This document shows, one piece after another, positions 52,054 to 60,919 of a stretch of 64,000 nucleotides of DNA. The stretch spans positions 186,001 to 250,000 of the forward strand of contig CALGSZ010000106.1 of assembly GCA_937901745.1 (NCBI GenBank), given 5' to 3'. The position numbers and the translations under genes are program-made. A model generated the notes under the pieces. It was not told the DNA's origin. It made no database searches and worked only from the letters and a program-made list of their open reading frames with translations. Within the stretch, counting starts at the first letter, position 1. Each line of letters starts with the position of its first letter. Source of the DNA: an uncultured Chloroflexota bacterium (GTDB taxonomy: Bacteria; Chloroflexota; Chloroflexia; Thermomicrobiales; UBA6265).

Positions 52054-52433
52054 TCCGTGCGATCGCCGTCGAGGCTCGGGGCGTCCGCTGCGCCTGCCTG
52101 CCTCTCCGCGCTCGCCTCCTCGACCACGGGTCCGGCGTCGAGAGCAATCCGCATGGCGACGACCGTCCCGCCCAGGATGATTAGGAGCGCAAGGAAGTAG
52201 CCGGTCACCATCAGGATCCGCGGCCCGAAATCAGGTAGGTCGTTGCGCAGGCGCCACCACACGTTCCACACCGAGCTGACGCCGCGCTCGGTCATCGTCT
52301 CATACGTGGTGAGACGCGCCAGGGCGATGAACCCGATCAGGCCGATCGAGAGCCCGACCCACCACACGTCGCGCCACGTCGAGGTTGTGGCTGACATAGC
52401 TTGCTCTTGCGGAGCGTCTGACGCGCCTTGCAT
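52050..52433 (-). CDS. Small two-span membrane protein in the glycan locus
   Basis: About 127 residues with two hydrophobic spans (VWWVGLSIGLIGFIALA and MVTGYFLALLIILGGTVVAM) and an acidic tail. Family not recognised. The ATG at 52433 overlaps the upstream stop by one base (TGATG), favouring coupled translation; an internal ATG at 52397 is possible. It overlaps the next gene by four bases. Perhaps an accessory subunit of the neighbouring GT-C proteins. Confidence 0.65.
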   Translation of the reverse strand: MQGASDAPQEQAMSATTSTWRDVWWVGLSIGLIGFIALARLTTYETMTERGVSSVWNVWWRLRNDLPDFGPRILMVTGYFLALLIILGGTVVAMRIALDAGPVVEEASAERQAGAADAPSLDGDRTE

Positions 52434-54013
52434 CACACCCAGCCTCCCAGGCGATAGGGAATGACGTAGGCCGAGTAGATGACGAGATTGAGCAAGACGA
52501 GCGCGGCGACGATGGTCGCTTGGCCATAGCGCCGCCACCTCTCGGGCAACAGCGTACGCAGCCCGACCATCGTCACCATTGCCAGAGCGTTGATCGCCGG
52601 GAAGTAGTAGCGGGCCTGCGTGAGCTCGAACTGCGTGCCGAACTGCAGGATCGCGAAATAGGCGACCACTAGCGTGACGACGAGGAAGCCGACGGTCGCC
52701 GCCTGCCGCCCGCCAAAGAAGTCGCTCCACCCGGCGCCCTTAGCTTCGCGGCGCCGCATGAGACTCCGCACCGACATCACGCCGTAGACGACGAGTCCCA
52801 CGATCGCAGCGGCGTGAGGAGCGGCTATGCCCCAGAGCAATCCGTCACTCAGGTGAATGCGTCGCCAGCCGAACTCTCCCCACGTCTCTCGCCAGCGCCA
52901 AACCGCGAACTCCTGGTTCCAGAAGAGTTCCCAGATCGTCGGCTTGTCCCGGCCCCAGTAGTTCCACCATTGCAGTGCCTGGAGCTGCTCGAACGCATCG
53001 AAATTGCCGTAGGTGCGGTACATGTGGAGGTACCACGGCCAGGAAAGGAGTGCCGCGATTCCCGCCACGAGCGCGCCACGAGTGACCCAGGTGCGGACGT
53101 TTCGGATGCCGATGCCGAAGATCATCGCGATGGCGATCAACGGGGCCGCCGTCAGCGACGTCCCCTTTGCAAGCAGCGCGAGACCGAAGGCAAGACCAAG
53201 CAGGACGCAGGTTCTGATTGGGAAGCGGTTGCGAATCCCGGATACCAGCAAATAGATGATCCAGCTGAAGAGCGCTATTGCCAGGATGTCGTTGTTCAGC
53301 ATCGCCGCTTCATAGGAGATCTGCGGCTGGAACGCAACATAGGCGGGGACGGTAATCGCCAGGAATGCGTCGCGTGGGAAGAGGGCGCGCACCGTCAGGT
53401 ATGACAGGATGACGGTGAGCAAGCCGAACGGGATCGCGGCGAACCGGAAGAGGAAGAGTCGTGTCTCCGCCGACGCCGAATTGCTCAGCCACGAGAGCGG
53501 CGTCATCAGGAGGTAATAGAGCGGCGGATGGGTCGCGGCGTATTGATACCCGACCGGCTTGAACCCGACGCCCATGGTGTACCGGACGACGTGGGGAGGA
53601 TTCGCCGCGTACCACGGGTTTGCCGGCTCGCAGACGTTTCCTCCTTGCCATCCGAGGATGTACAAGCAGTACCGGTATAAGTCGTCCGGGATGTAATCGC
53701 CCGGGGGAGGCGGCGGTTGCTCGGTGTTAGGCGGCGGCCAGCCGGTCAAGTCCGGTAAGACCGGGACACGATGCTCGTCCGCCACCGTCTCGACGTAGGC
53801 GTAGTGAGCGACTTCATCGTGTCCCGTGAAAGGCGGGAATATGACGACGGTGAGCGCCTGCTTGGCGAGGTAGACCACGCACAGGACGAGCAGGAATTTT
53901 CGGGTCAGCGGCCAAGCGCGGATCTGAAGCCAAGCACGCGCCGCTGCCCGGGCACGCCAGCTCGGACGGGCGGTTGCGTCCCGTGCCGGCGCCGGCTTCG
54001 CCAGCTCAACCAT
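52433..54013 (-). CDS. GT-C-type glycosyltransferase-like membrane protein (DUF2142/ArnT-like), paralogue 1
   Basis: A 526-residue polytopic protein with about eleven spans. The first extracytoplasmic loop has IFPPFTGHDEVAHYAYVE, where GT-C enzymes carry the catalytic Asp/Glu, followed by a Pro-rich segment and THPPLYYLLMTPLSWL. VPAYVAFQPQISYEAAMLNN with Asp after it is shared closely with the gene at 56452-57876, so the two are paralogues. Probable substrate is a polyprenyl-linked sugar. Sits between the UDP-galactopyranose-mutase-like gene and the small membrane protein. Confidence 0.82.
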   Translation of the reverse strand: MVELAKPAPARDATARPSWRARAAARAWLQIRAWPLTRKFLLVLCVVYLAKQALTVVIFPPFTGHDEVAHYAYVETVADEHRVPVLPDLTGWPPPNTEQPPPPPGDYIPDDLYRYCLYILGWQGGNVCEPANPWYAANPPHVVRYTMGVGFKPVGYQYAATHPPLYYLLMTPLSWLSNSASAETRLFLFRFAAIPFGLLTVILSYLTVRALFPRDAFLAITVPAYVAFQPQISYEAAMLNNDILAIALFSWIIYLLVSGIRNRFPIRTCVLLGLAFGLALLAKGTSLTAAPLIAIAMIFGIGIRNVRTWVTRGALVAGIAALLSWPWYLHMYRTYGNFDAFEQLQALQWWNYWGRDKPTIWELFWNQEFAVWRWRETWGEFGWRRIHLSDGLLWGIAAPHAAAIVGLVVYGVMSVRSLMRRREAKGAGWSDFFGGRQAATVGFLVVTLVVAYFAILQFGTQFELTQARYYFPAINALAMVTMVGLRTLLPERWRRYGQATIVAALVLLNLVIYSAYVIPYRLGGWV

Positions 54014-54090
54014 CCACCGGTCTCCGAGCGCCTGGAGCGTTCCGGCGACGCGGCTCCCACACCGGGTGCGACCGCGCCGCCGGCCATCGC

Positions 54091-55626
54091 CTACCGCCGG
54101 CCCGCGCCGACCGGCTCTTCCACCCGCTTGATCTCGTGGTACTCCTGCTCGGCATTGACCCGATCAAGGTCGTGCTTCTCGCCGAGGACGTTCTTCGCCG
54201 CTAGCAATCCCGTCTCGATGGAGTGGTCTGTGTTGTTGTAGCGGAACGTCCCGTAGCGGCCAATGATCTGCAGGTTCTCGAGCGAGTTGACGAAAGCCTT
54301 GATCTTGGCCAGGTGCTTGTCGTACCCGATCACGTATGACGGGTACGCCCGCGGGGCGCGCACGGTGAATCCGCCGAGCACCTCATTGCGGTCGATGAAG
54401 TGCAGGTCGTCGACCAGATGCTTGACCGTCTGCTCGACGAGCTGCTCTTCCGTCATGTTCCAAATCTCATCGCCGAACGAGCAGAAGTACTCGACGACCA
54501 GCGAGGTGTACTCGTCCGACGGCACCATCGCCGGGCTCCAGTTCTTCGGCTCGTGGAAGCGACCGAACAGGATGTTGCGGTCGTGCACGTAGAGCCACGT
54601 ATCGTGCGTCACCTGACGCCGTTTCAGCATGACGTTGACGGTGATGATGTTGCGGAACGTCAGCTTATCGGCCGCTTCGAGCACGTCCGCCGGCGCCGCC
54701 GGCTCGATGATCTTGGCGAGCAGCGTCAGCGGGATGGACGAAATGAAGTTCGCCGCCTCGATCTTCTCGCTCCCGTTCGGCGTGCTCACCGTCACCGCTG
54801 TGACACGGTTCCCCTCGCGATGGACCCGCTCGACGCCGGTGTTCAGCCGGACCTCGTTGCCCATCCGCGTGATCGCGTCCGCCATGCGCTCAGAGAACCG
54901 GCCGAAGCCGTTGCGCGGGTACATGAACTCGTCGATCAGGCTGACAACCTTCCCCTTAGAGGGGATGATCGCGTCCTTGACCGCCGTCCAAAGAGACATG
55001 CCCTTCGTCCGCTGTGCAACCCAGTCGCCGCTCATCTGGTCGCAGGGCAGTCCCCAGACCTTCTCCGAGTATCGCTGGAAGAAGAGCCGATAGAGGGTCG
55101 GGCCGTACTGATCGATGTAGGCGTCCTCCATCGACACGATCGGGCGTGGCCACAGGCGGTGCCGGACACGCGTCTGGAAATAGTCGAACATCGCCCGCGC
55201 GGCCAGGACCGGCCCAACAGCTTTCAGAGCGTTGCCGATCTTCAGCGGGTAGTCAACGTAGCGTCCGTCGAAATAGATTCGGCTGATCCGGTTGACCCAG
55301 AGCAGCTCTTCGCCGACGACCTCCTTGAAGAGGTCGTTGAGCTCATCGTTCTTCGTGAACCAGCGGTGGCCGCCGATATCGAACTTGAACTCCCCGTACT
55401 CCGTCTGGTGGCGGATCGTTCGCGCCAAGCCACCGACGAACGGAGCCTTCTCTACCACGATGGCCGGTACGCCCGCTTTGCTGAGCACGTACGCCGAGCA
55501 AAGGCCGCCAGGCCCGGCGCCCATAATCAACGTCGTTTTATCGGCCGCGCTCTGGGATGCGCCTACCTCTTTGGGCTCCCGGCCGTTCGACGGGTACTGG
55601 CCATTGGACGGGGTAGTCATCCGCAT
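54091..55626 (-). CDS. FAD-dependent oxidoreductase, UDP-galactopyranose-mutase/protoporphyrinogen-oxidase-like
   Basis: A 511-residue flavoprotein with the dinucleotide-binding motif TTLIMGAGPGGLCSAYVLSK, the second flavin motif FVGGLARTIRHQTEYGEFKF and DIGGHRWFTK. PCDQMSGDWVAQRTKGMSLW and MYPRNGFGRFSERMADAI are typical of the UDP-galactopyranose-mutase-like and glycan-associated amine oxidase group, and the closing NLQIIGRYGTFRYNNTDHSI completes the FAD site. Context in a sugar-transfer locus supports a role in nucleotide-sugar rearrangement, but the exact reaction is not settled. ATG at 55626 chosen with AAGGA upstream; a second ATG is two codons later. Confidence 0.83.
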   Translation of the reverse strand: MRMTTPSNGQYPSNGREPKEVGASQSAADKTTLIMGAGPGGLCSAYVLSKAGVPAIVVEKAPFVGGLARTIRHQTEYGEFKFDIGGHRWFTKNDELNDLFKEVVGEELLWVNRISRIYFDGRYVDYPLKIGNALKAVGPVLAARAMFDYFQTRVRHRLWPRPIVSMEDAYIDQYGPTLYRLFFQRYSEKVWGLPCDQMSGDWVAQRTKGMSLWTAVKDAIIPSKGKVVSLIDEFMYPRNGFGRFSERMADAITRMGNEVRLNTGVERVHREGNRVTAVTVSTPNGSEKIEAANFISSIPLTLLAKIIEPAAPADVLEAADKLTFRNIITVNVMLKRRQVTHDTWLYVHDRNILFGRFHEPKNWSPAMVPSDEYTSLVVEYFCSFGDEIWNMTEEQLVEQTVKHLVDDLHFIDRNEVLGGFTVRAPRAYPSYVIGYDKHLAKIKAFVNSLENLQIIGRYGTFRYNNTDHSIETGLLAAKNVLGEKHDLDRVNAEQEYHEIKRVEEPVGAGRR

Positions 55627-55729
55627 CTCGTCCTTCCACGCAACGTCTATCCAAGCGCACGCGCTGCCCTGGTCGGCCACCTGGCCCGGGCCTCGACCTG
55701 TACGTCAACCGCGCGAGTGAGCCCGAAAT

Positions 55730-55758
55730 CGTGGCGCGGCAGGCGTCGGCGCGCCACG
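55730..55758 (-). terminator. Hairpin between the two halves of the glycan locus
   Basis: Perfect 9-bp stem (55730-55738 with 55750-55758), immediately after the stop of the 55763-56455 gene and about 105 bases before the flavoprotein start. May separate two transcription units; no T-run. Confidence 0.5.
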
Positions 55759-55762
55759 TGGC

Positions 55763-56455
55763 CTACTGTATACCATCCGACTCCTGCCCTTGCCATCGGT
55801 TATGGCGCCAGGTCGGTCGCTGGCCAGACTGCCACCTGGTGCCGACCCCCAAGAGCGCACCGGTCGTCCAACCAGCGACAAGCACGATTGCAACGAGTAG
55901 CAGGATCAATGCCAGCCCCGGCACCCCGCTATCCTTCACCTCGCCACGCACAAACGCTCGCAGCGCCGTCAATCCGTCGAGCCGTGAGTAGCTCTTGATA
56001 CTCCACAACGCGATCACCGCGTCCCGGTTCCGCGGTCCGCGCTCCACCCAGACGTAGAAGGACTTGCCGGCCGAGTCCTCGATCGCGGGGAAGCGGACCG
56101 TGATGAACGGATTCTCGAAGGCGGCTTTTCGGTGAAAGACTCGCTCCGACGCGACGCGGAGCGGTATCACTCGGAGGTCCTCCGCTCCTGGATCGGCTGG
56201 ACGAATATGGATGACCAGATCGTATACCGTCTCAGGCGTGTAGGCGCGCAGGTCAAGGTCGAGCCGATTGAAGCCATCGTAGTTCGGACGCACGTACCCG
56301 CCGGTCACGGCGATGCCCCGGTCGAAATCGGCGGTCAAGCTGAAGCCGTAAGGGGCGCTGTGCCGAACGTCGATCGGGACGACCGTCGCCACCAGACCGG
56401 CGACGATGATGAAGATGATGCCGGCAATGACCGCACGCGGGACGCCGAGGCTCAT
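55763..56455 (-). CDS. Membrane-anchored protein of unknown function in the glycan locus
   Basis: A 230-residue protein with an N-terminal span (RAVIAGIIFIIVAGLVATVV) and a second near residue 190 (LALILLLVAIVLVAGWTTGA). Between them is a predicted beta-rich extracytoplasmic domain (FNRLDLDLRAYTPETVYDLV and ENPFITVRFPAIEDSAGKSF). Family not recognised; the domain could be a carbohydrate-binding-like sandwich, which is speculation. Its ATG overlaps the upstream stop by four bases, so it is translated with the GT-C gene before it. Confidence 0.65.
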   Translation of the reverse strand: MSLGVPRAVIAGIIFIIVAGLVATVVPIDVRHSAPYGFSLTADFDRGIAVTGGYVRPNYDGFNRLDLDLRAYTPETVYDLVIHIRPADPGAEDLRVIPLRVASERVFHRKAAFENPFITVRFPAIEDSAGKSFYVWVERGPRNRDAVIALWSIKSYSRLDGLTALRAFVRGEVKDSGVPGLALILLLVAIVLVAGWTTGALLGVGTRWQSGQRPTWRHNRWQGQESDGIQ

Positions 56456-57876
56456 CGTGTCAGCGGCGTGGCGCCCGAGGCGCCGTAGTAGAAGGGGATC
56501 ACGAAGCGCAGGAACGTGATCACGTCAAGCATGAGCATGGCCGAAAAGAGCGCTATGGGAAGCAGTGAACGGTGCCGCGCCGGCAGCCAGGCCGCGTAGC
56601 CAACAGCGGTCAGCAGCGCGAAAGCGGGCATCGCCGGGAAGGCGAACCGCGACTGCGTGAACTGGATCGTCCCGACGTACAGCACGCCGCCGATCAGCGC
56701 AACGACCCACAACGCGGCGAGCACCAGCGCCTGCCATTGGAATCGGGAGAAGAGCGAGGGCCAGCCCAGCCGTCGCCTTGCAACCTCCGCGAACAGCAAG
56801 ACGAGCAGGCCGATGCCCGCGACGCTCCACAGCGCGTAGATCCAGGCGTAGGTTCCCGGATCGAACGGGATCAGCCGCCAGCCGAAGTTCCCCCAGAAAT
56901 CCTCGAGGCGGCCGCGCCAGAACTCGGCCGAGGACAGCATCTCCCACCAACTCGAGGCCTGCTCCCCGAAGTCAGAGATCTCGCGCAGGCGCTGGGCGCC
57001 GGTTGGATCGCCATACAGCCTCGCTGAGCGCACGAACCACGGGCTCATCAGGAGAAGCGGCAGCCCAGTCGCGCGCAGGAGCGCTCCGACAAGCCGGCGC
57101 AACGGCCAGCGCTCGTCGCGAGCGGCAAACAGCACGGCGACCGCCACGACGGGCAGCATTAGGCCGAAACTTACCTTCGTCCACAGGCCCGTCGCGCCGA
57201 TCGCGCCCAACCAGATCAGGCGCCGGTTGGTGTACTCGGTTCGCAGACCGTCGAGTGTCGTTGAGACGAGCAATGTGGCGAGCAAAATGAGCAAGATGTC
57301 GTGATTGACGATGGCCGCTTCGAACGAGAATTGCGGTTGGAGGGCGACGAAGATCGGTACCGAAGCCCGCAGAGACGGCTCGTCAGGAAAGATCATCAGT
57401 GCGATTCGATACGAAAGCCAGACGACAACCGCTCCGACCCCTACCGAGACCAGCCGCAGCCCAAGAAGCTTGTCCAGCCGGTCGCCGGGAATGGCCCGAT
57501 ACAGCGGCGCGAGCAAGACGTGGTACAGGGGCGGCTGGATGACCTCGGCGTTGTTGGGATAGTCCGCGACATACGCGCGGTACGGCGATGCCCAGGCGGG
57601 CAGCCGAGTCTCGCCCACAACGCCGAGCCCATCGCCGTGGGCGAATCGCTCGATGTACGCGAAATGATCTACCTCATCGTGCCCAGTGAACGGCCCGATG
57701 AGGACAGCGAGCAGGATCCCCTTGAGGATGAAGAGCGTGAGGAGCGGTGTCAGCCAGCGGCGGTCGGTGGCCGGCGCGGCGGTGTCCTTCCACGCCGCCC
57801 ACCGTCCAGCGCGGTGAGCCGCCAGCTCGATTGCGGCCATGCCAGGCTCGTGATCCCACGGCGCTATGTCCGCCAC
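56452..57876 (-). CDS. GT-C-type glycosyltransferase-like membrane protein (DUF2142/ArnT-like), paralogue 2
   Basis: A 474-residue polytopic protein. Loop one has LIGPFTGHDEVDHFAYIERF, then QPPLYHVLLAPLYRAIP and FVALQPQFSFEAAIVNHDIL, all alignable with the gene at 52433-54013. About ten spans. Probably transfers a sugar from a polyprenyl-phosphate donor to a surface polymer; the acceptor is unknown. GTG start; overlaps the end of gtrA by 13 bases. Confidence 0.82.
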   Translation of the reverse strand: MADIAPWDHEPGMAAIELAAHRAGRWAAWKDTAAPATDRRWLTPLLTLFILKGILLAVLIGPFTGHDEVDHFAYIERFAHGDGLGVVGETRLPAWASPYRAYVADYPNNAEVIQPPLYHVLLAPLYRAIPGDRLDKLLGLRLVSVGVGAVVVWLSYRIALMIFPDEPSLRASVPIFVALQPQFSFEAAIVNHDILLILLATLLVSTTLDGLRTEYTNRRLIWLGAIGATGLWTKVSFGLMLPVVAVAVLFAARDERWPLRRLVGALLRATGLPLLLMSPWFVRSARLYGDPTGAQRLREISDFGEQASSWWEMLSSAEFWRGRLEDFWGNFGWRLIPFDPGTYAWIYALWSVAGIGLLVLLFAEVARRRLGWPSLFSRFQWQALVLAALWVVALIGGVLYVGTIQFTQSRFAFPAMPAFALLTAVGYAAWLPARHRSLLPIALFSAMLMLDVITFLRFVIPFYYGASGATPLTR

Positions 57877-58286
57877 GTGATCAGATTATTCAGCGAGAAG
57901 TTCCAGACCGCGGCAAGACCGGCACCGACGAGGTTTGCCAGGAGGTAATGAACGTCGAAGTCTTGGACGAGCAGCGCAAGCACGCCGAAGTTGATGAGGA
58001 GGCCGACCGTGTTGATCGGGCAATACATGAAGAGCCGGTGGAGAATCGGACCGCTGCCCCGGTCGTGCCACGTCCAGCGCTCGTTGAGCGCGAACGTCAC
58101 CGCCATCGAAATGGCAATCGCCGTCGGTGAGGAGATCGAGAGTCGCAAGCCGAAAAGATCGTGAAAGACGAACAACAAGCCCTGATTGACCGCCAGACCG
58201 AACGCGCCGACGACGAGGAACTTCTGAAAGCGCTGAGCCAGCGTCCAGAGCCGGACGGCGGGTTGTGGCCAGCTCTCCGTTGACAT
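57864..58286 (-). CDS. GtrA-family membrane protein
   Basis: A 140-residue protein with four transmembrane spans: FLVVGAFGLAVNQGLLFVFH, TAIAISMAVTFALNERWTWH, INTVGLLINFGVLALLVQ and LLANLVGAGLAAVWNFSLNN, ending in the family motif NLITWRT. GtrA proteins are thought to flip undecaprenyl-phosphate-linked sugars, matching the GT-C enzymes downstream. ATG at 58286; a GTG one codon earlier and an upstream TTG at 58313 are alternatives, with GGAGG between. First gene of the glycan locus. Confidence 0.88.
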   Translation of the reverse strand: MSTESWPQPAVRLWTLAQRFQKFLVVGAFGLAVNQGLLFVFHDLFGLRLSISSPTAIAISMAVTFALNERWTWHDRGSGPILHRLFMYCPINTVGLLINFGVLALLVQDFDVHYLLANLVGAGLAAVWNFSLNNLITWRT

Positions 58287-58438
58287 CACGTCTAGGTCTG
58301 CCTCCTCCGACAATCGGTCGCGCGCACGCTCGATACTTAGCCGACGAAACTACCAAGCGCGAGCCGTACCTTACCATGCCGGCCCTGGTGACGCGGCCTA
58401 CCGAACGATGTTGCCCTCGCGACCCACCCTCCCAGCAC

Positions 58439-58474
58439 CGCGTCCCGCCGACTCGCGAGTCTAGACGGGACGCG
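58439..58474 (-). terminator. Nested hairpin between the S41 gene and gtrA
   Basis: Perfect 9-bp outer stem (58439-58447 with 58466-58474) enclosing a self-complementary GACTCGCGAGTC (58450-58461). It begins about 30 bases after the S41 stop. No T-run on the minus strand. Confidence 0.5.
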
Positions 58475-58505
58475 TTCCCCTCTTGCTCCTGTTTAGCCCA
58501 TGCCG

Positions 58506-59927
58506 CTAGGCGGTCAGCCAGCTAAACGAAAGCACAAACGGTGCCAAATCGTAATGCACGCCGTCCTCGATCGTGCTTGGTTGCTCGACCTTGGCAGCCG
58601 GACGATTATCCGGCGCGTCTCCGCTCAGCGCGTCACTCAAGAGGCCGACGGCTTGCCGCACCTGAGTGTCTCCGCTGGCTTCGAGCTCCGCTGTCGAGAC
58701 ATTTGCGTCGTCGAACGGATTCAGCGGCTCGACTCCCGGCTCCAGTTCAATGGTGATAGTCGGCTCGACGCCCTTGTGCCACATTTGCTCACCCTTCGGC
58801 GTCAGCCACAGTCCAGTGCCGAGGACGAGCATCGAGCCGTCCTCGAGCAGAATCGGCGATAGGACGGTCCCAGTGCCGAAGGTGCGCTCGCCTACGACCT
58901 CGGCACGGCCGTTGTCTCGCATCGCGACCGCGACAATCTCCGCCGCCGAGGCCGAACCTTTATTGACCAACACGACCAACGGCAGATCTTGCCCTGCGCC
59001 CGGCCCAACCGTCAGCACCGGCCACGGCTTGGACCCGCGCTCCTGGAGCTGATAGATAACGCTTCCCTCAGGGAGGAACTGGCTCGCCACGCCGATCGCT
59101 TCGAAGACCAACCCGCCCGGATTGTTCCTCAGGTCGAAGATGACCGCTCGCGCGCCGGCGGCCTTCGCCTCCTCCAGGGCGCCCCGAACCGCTCTCGCCG
59201 CTCCGGCAGAGAATTGGCCGAGGCGGATCATCGCGATGTCGTTCGGCAGCATTGCCCAGCTGACCAGCTGGAGCTTGATCCGCTCGCGGGTGAGCGTCAC
59301 CGTGTAGATCGTCTGGTCGGACGCCCGCTGAAGGGTCAAAGTGATCTCGGTGCCCACGTCACCCCGAACGAGCTGGCGCACTTGTAATTCCGACATGCCT
59401 TCGGTGGACTGGCCGTCGATCTCGAGGATGATGTCGCCAGCCTGAACGCCTGCGCGGTCAGCTGGCCCGCCGTCAATCGGCGCGATGATGACCGGACGCG
59501 CGCCGGTGAAGTCCATCTGGACCCCGATACCGATCAGCCGTCCTTGCTGCTGGGCCCTGAACGACTCCGCTTCCTCGGGCGTCAGGAATGAGGAGTGTCC
59601 CGTGTCCCCGAGAGAATCCACCATCCCCTTTGCAGCGCCGTAGATGAGCGTGCGGTCGTCAATGGCCGACTCATCCACGTATTGGTTGTGGATGAGATCC
59701 CACGTCTGCTGGAGCGTTTCGAATTCGGGGAGATCCGTAAGCGAGGAAGAAGCGCCCGCATCCAAATGCGGTTGCACGACGAGATGGTTCGTCGCCGCGC
59801 CCGCGCTGAAGGTCAACACCACCAGGAGGGTGAGTCCGAGCCGTCGCCCGAACGACAGCCTGCGCCCTCGATTCTCGCGCCGGCCCTCCTGGCTCTCGAG
59901 TCCACGTCGGTCCACCACGCACGTCAC
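58506..59927 (-). CDS. S41-family (CtpA-like) PDZ protease lacking the canonical catalytic lysine
   Basis: Extracytoplasmic C-terminal-processing-protease-like protein of 473 residues. Signal or anchor at LGLTLLVVLTFSAGAA (30-45), then a helical N-region, a PDZ domain (about 125-205, with PADRAGVQAGDIILEIDGQS) and the S41 domain. The nucleophile region VNKGSASAAEIVAVA keeps the Ser (residue 327). The lysine expected 25 residues later is Thr352 in GERTFGTGTVLSP (normally TFGKG). The closing LWLTPKGEQMWHKGVEPTI is normal. GTG start at 59927 is uncertain; GTGs three to four codons later are possible. Confidence 0.88.
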   Translation of the reverse strand: MTCVVDRRGLESQEGRRENRGRRLSFGRRLGLTLLVVLTFSAGAATNHLVVQPHLDAGASSSLTDLPEFETLQQTWDLIHNQYVDESAIDDRTLIYGAAKGMVDSLGDTGHSSFLTPEEAESFRAQQQGRLIGIGVQMDFTGARPVIIAPIDGGPADRAGVQAGDIILEIDGQSTEGMSELQVRQLVRGDVGTEITLTLQRASDQTIYTVTLTRERIKLQLVSWAMLPNDIAMIRLGQFSAGAARAVRGALEEAKAAGARAVIFDLRNNPGGLVFEAIGVASQFLPEGSVIYQLQERGSKPWPVLTVGPGAGQDLPLVVLVNKGSASAAEIVAVAMRDNGRAEVVGERTFGTGTVLSPILLEDGSMLVLGTGLWLTPKGEQMWHKGVEPTITIELEPGVEPLNPFDDANVSTAELEASGDTQVRQAVGLLSDALSGDAPDNRPAAKVEQPSTIEDGVHYDLAPFVLSFSWLTA

Positions 59928-60124
59928 CTTTCACAATCCCGACCGACTTGGGCACCGGAAGCCGCGCGCTGTATCGGCCACCCGGCAGATGCGCCATCGC
60001 ATCTACGCGCCAGCAAGTGTACGCTTCCTAATGTCTGGAGGTTCCCAGCCGGTGCTCCTCGGACACGGCTAAGGATGTCTAGACGACCGATTCCGTATCA
60101 GCCATTAGGAGTGGTGAGGCAATC

Positions 60125-60919
60125 ATGGCGGTTCGAGATCCTGATGCGCAAGTCAGTGTGACATTCGTTGTAGACGGCAAGGAATATTCGGCAACCGTTC
60201 GACGGGGACAGATCATCCACGAGGCCATCCACCTGGCCTTGCCCGAGGAGTTGACAGTCGGCCATAGGCTCTCATTCCGGACGCCGAATGGAGAGGAAAT
60301 CTTCGCCGACAATTTCATCGGCGATATTCAGGACTACCTGGGAACCACGACGTACATCACCTCCGCGACGCCGATCGAGGCTCGCCCCGGTTCCTGGCGC
60401 AACATCACGTTCGACCATCTCGCGATCACCGTCGCCGACCGGGCAGACGCACGCGACTTCTTCCGCGACGTGCTCCAGATGCGCGTGATGCGTGATGACC
60501 CGCATATCACCGTGGTGGCGACGGGGCCGACCGCGATCATGCTCTTCGATGCGGGTCAAAAGGCGCCCCTCTCGGACGGGAGGCCGTCCACCTGGCACCA
60601 CTTGGGATTCGTGGTGGACGACCTGGCAGCGGCGTACGCTCATCTCCAAGCACACCGTGACCGCCTCGCCTCCGACTTCACCGTCCTCGAGCGTGACGAG
60701 CGCTGGAGCATGTACTTTTTCTATCGCAACGGCGACGTCACCTTCATGATCCAGTTTTCCGAGATCAAGCCTGAAGCGCGGGGCATCCGCGATCCGGAGC
60801 GCGCCGGCTTCGCGCAGCTGATCTACGACTACGCTAGCCGCCCGTACGGCGTGCAGTGGGAGAGCGCGTTCGACTCCGGAACAGCCGCACCCCAGCTGGA
60901 AGCCGCGGCGAAGCGATGA
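60125..60919 (+). CDS. VOC-superfamily (glyoxalase/dioxygenase-like) protein with an extra N-terminal domain
   Basis: A 264-residue protein. Residues 1-90 form an unrecognised beta-rich domain (VSVTFVVDGKEYSATVRRGQ). Residues 95-230 form a VOC domain: NITFDHLAITVADRADARDF with a metal-ligand His, then STWHHLGFVVDDLAAAYAHL with the second. Possible third and fourth ligands lie around YRNGDVTFMIQFSE. Substrate unknown. GAGG stands near the ATG. It overlaps the RidA-like gene by four bases, so the pair probably acts in one pathway. Confidence 0.78.
   Translation: MAVRDPDAQVSVTFVVDGKEYSATVRRGQIIHEAIHLALPEELTVGHRLSFRTPNGEEIFADNFIGDIQDYLGTTTYITSATPIEARPGSWRNITFDHLAITVADRADARDFFRDVLQMRVMRDDPHITVVATGPTAIMLFDAGQKAPLSDGRPSTWHHLGFVVDDLAAAYAHLQAHRDRLASDFTVLERDERWSMYFFYRNGDVTFMIQFSEIKPEARGIRDPERAGFAQLIYDYASRPYGVQWESAFDSGTAAPQLEAAAKR

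Noticed and set aside
54400..55998. 532-codon open frame antisense to the flavoprotein gene.
   Set aside because: Arg/Val/Leu-rich, no family motif, no ribosome site, opposite an intact FAD-binding protein.
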